Positions 62,362 to 64,000 of a DNA stretch of 64,000 nt are shown one piece after another. The position numbers and the translations under genes are program-made. The stretch is taken from NCBI GenBank assembly GCA_016271365.2, contig CM057458.1:195148501-195212500 (forward strand), in the 5' to 3' direction. The stretch is from Neoceratodus forsteri. Its lineage: Eukaryota > Chordata > Ceratodontiformes > Ceratodontidae. Numbering within the stretch: position 1 is the first letter of the stretch; each line of letters starts with the position of its first letter. The notes beneath the pieces were generated by a model. That model saw only the letters and a list, made by a program, of their open reading frames with translations. It did not search any database and was not told where the DNA came from.

Positions 62362-62639
62362 CCATACCCTCCAACCTCTCACCTCATGCATCGGGGACAA
62401 GGCTTAAAACAATTAGGGGCAAAGATACCAAATCAGGGACACACCTTAAAAATTGGTAATATTCACTTAGAGTGCTAATAAGGCATTAGTGTAAGAAGCA
62501 TTTTCTGAAGAAAAACAAATCTGTAACTTTAATGTTTAACATTATTTTGTGCTTACAGTCCTCACTGGTCAATCACAAAAACAAAATTTAGAGGGGCTGA
62601 GAGAGAGTTTGAGGAAAATCGGGGACAGTTGAGGTATGG
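62362..62639 (+). repeat. MITE-like family 2 copy in intron 1
   Basis: Starts CCATACCCTCCAACCTCTCA and ends ATCGGGGACAGTTGAGGTATGG, an imperfect terminal inverted repeat. Interior CCAAATCAGGGACACACCTT is shared with 16381 (CCAAAATCGGCGACACATCT). It lies 45 bp inside the intron from the donor site. Confidence 0.6.
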
Positions 62640-63799
62640 TCCTTTCATGTGCCCTCATTAGAGCGGGTTTATTGTGTCATTTGCCTTCTGCAACAGCTAA
62701 AACAAAACTTGTGTGGTTTGGTATTAAAAAAAAAAAAAAAAAAAAAAAAAGACATACTTATTGCTATCTGCACTACAGGAAACATGAATCCTCTAGATAA
62801 ACATTTGTATCCAGTTGGTTTGGCTTGCCAGTCCACAAGATCACTGCCTCACTTGCAACTGTTCAACCGGTTTTGTCAGTATCCTCTGGAATGTCCTCCT
62901 GTAGGTAGTACAACCTTGCCAGTACAGGCAGCTGGCGTTGAGCTAGCATGCCCTGTTGGTGCAGGGGTTATCCCAGCAGGGGCATTAATGTGGAAGAGCC
63001 ATTCACTGGGGGGGGGGCATCGTGGATTTGCGGTGCGTTATGGTTCTAGGTGTATTCCCACAACAAATCTGGAAGGAGCACTCAAATGAACTCCCCCTCC
63101 ACTGGAAGTCCAGGGACAGACACTACAGGGGGCATTCTGGCATCGGCAGTAACTTCAGGGAACCTGGAGGGGGTGTGGGTAAAAACTGTTTTGAGTAATA
63201 CAATATATACTTGAGTAATATATCTGGTCATGGAATGTATGATTAGGGGGTTCAATACACGATCGCATTGCATTCTCAAAGTGTTTCCGTAGTATTGTAC
63301 ACCCATATATTCAGGTTGAAAGAGGCTTAATAAGCAAACAAGTTGAATTGTATCTGAATTCCACCTTTTAAAAAGGTATGCTGGAAAAATCGCTTTAAAA
63401 CATACTTCCTTTTGGAGGTTCTTCTCTCCTTGCAGTTTGTTAAACACAAAGTTTTAACAACAAGTGAGCTGACAAAACAATGAACAATCAACTGGCATAG
63501 TATTTTATCCTGAGTTGTACAGGTACAGTAATAATTGTGAGAGTACAAGAAATAACAGGGCAGTACAAATTGCAGTTATACAGTTCCTGAGGAATAACTC
63601 AAGGTTGAGTGTGCAGCAGTAGCGGAATAACTGAATGACCTGGGTGAGTTGTGATGCCTGAGGCACAGCTGGGGGCCTTTAACCATGCAGGAAGTTAGGT
63701 TATTTCAGCATTGACACACACCTAAATTGGATTATTACACATACAAATTTAAATTTGATTTTTAAAACATACTTGTTTAATATGGCCTTGCCAGACGAA
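62640..63799. other. Intron 1 sequence, A25 run at 62726-62750
   Basis: No further exon recognised. The A25 run could be a retroposon tail, but nothing upstream of it is identifiable. A G run (63009-63017) lies in unique-looking DNA. The 146-codon plus-strand ORF (62649-63089) passes through the A run as a Lys repeat and is not a gene. Confidence 0.5.
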
Positions 63800-63912
63800 T
63801 TTTAAGTAACTTATGCATGTATCTTTTATTGTTACTCAATGTTTTTATTTTAACTGTAAAGCACCTTGGTTTTGGAAAGGCGATATACAAATAGTTACTT
63901 ACTTACTTATAA
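63800..63912 (+). mobile_element. LINE-type 3' tail with (TTAC)n
   Basis: TAACTGTAAAGCACCTTGGT, TTTGGAAAGGCGATATACAA followed by TTACTTACTTACTTA is the hairpin-type 3' tail found on many vertebrate LINEs and SINE partners of the CR1/L2/L3 group. No coding part is visible upstream, so the element is heavily 5'-truncated. Confidence 0.6.
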
Positions 63913-64000
63913 TATTTGTAAAGTGGTAAAAAATGTTATGAGTAGTAATGAAACCTGGAAACCTGGATTTCTCAACACCTGTTCCCACTGGTATGGGGGG

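Noticed and set aside
62649..63089. 146-codon plus-strand ORF in intron 1
   Set aside because: Passes through an A25 run as poly-Lys; no domain, and it starts in intronic repeat.

Overview
This is 64 kb of vertebrate nuclear DNA, almost all of it old transposon sequence. The repeat types point to a large, repeat-rich genome: CR1 LINEs with an SGNH-esterase ORF1, L2-like LINEs with a GDVHSNPGP motif near the ORF start, Tx1/L1-type ORF1 remnants, a Penelope element and long tRNA-derived SINEs. An amphibian, a lungfish or a similar lineage fits, but the sequence alone does not settle the species. There are no bacterial genes, CRISPR arrays or rRNA genes.

The only convincing host-gene piece is at the right end. 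A CpG-rich promoter/5'UTR (about 62030-62225) leads into a 91-nt first coding exon (62226-62316). It encodes a basic N-terminus followed by a transmembrane anchor ending FLLGFII-G and a phase-1 splice donor. The FLLGF-x-x-G ending and the phase match, from memory, exon 1 of the glutamate carboxypeptidase II family (FOLH1/NAALAD2). Everything to its left is probably intergenic, and everything to its right is intron 1.

Layout: 0.1-3.7 kb, a terminal-inverted-repeat element and a degraded Penelope element carrying two nested insertions, one of them ORF1-only L1/Tx1. 4-9.9 kb, fold-back DNA, SINEs and a CR1 end. 9.96-14.6 kb, an L1 ORF1 piece, a CR1 5' half with esterase and endonuclease, a CR1 RT piece and a SINE. 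15.6-17.2 kb, inverted-repeat MITE-like copies. 17.2-28.9 kb, two large L2-like LINEs and a CR1. 28.9-30.6 kb, a TATA/E-box promoter-like stretch and an 88-bp tandem repeat. 32.4-34 kb, a TA microsatellite and three palindromic elements. 35.4-41.5 kb, a dispersed repeat, an L1/Tx1 ORF1 fused to an L2 tail, and a third L2-like LINE. 41.6-48.6 kb, a 26-bp-unit satellite split by a SINE and a nearly full-length CR1, and switching orientation near 48.33 kb. 51.2 kb, a palindromic element. 52.4-61.4 kb, two L2-like LINEs tail to tail, one split by a SINE and the other by a CR1. 61.6-64 kb, MITE-like copies around the host exon and in intron 1.

Every retrotransposon ORF is broken by stops or frameshifts. 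Several RT catalytic boxes are mutated, so the window is a graveyard of elements and not an active locus. Boundaries of decayed elements are approximate, generally to within 20-100 bp.
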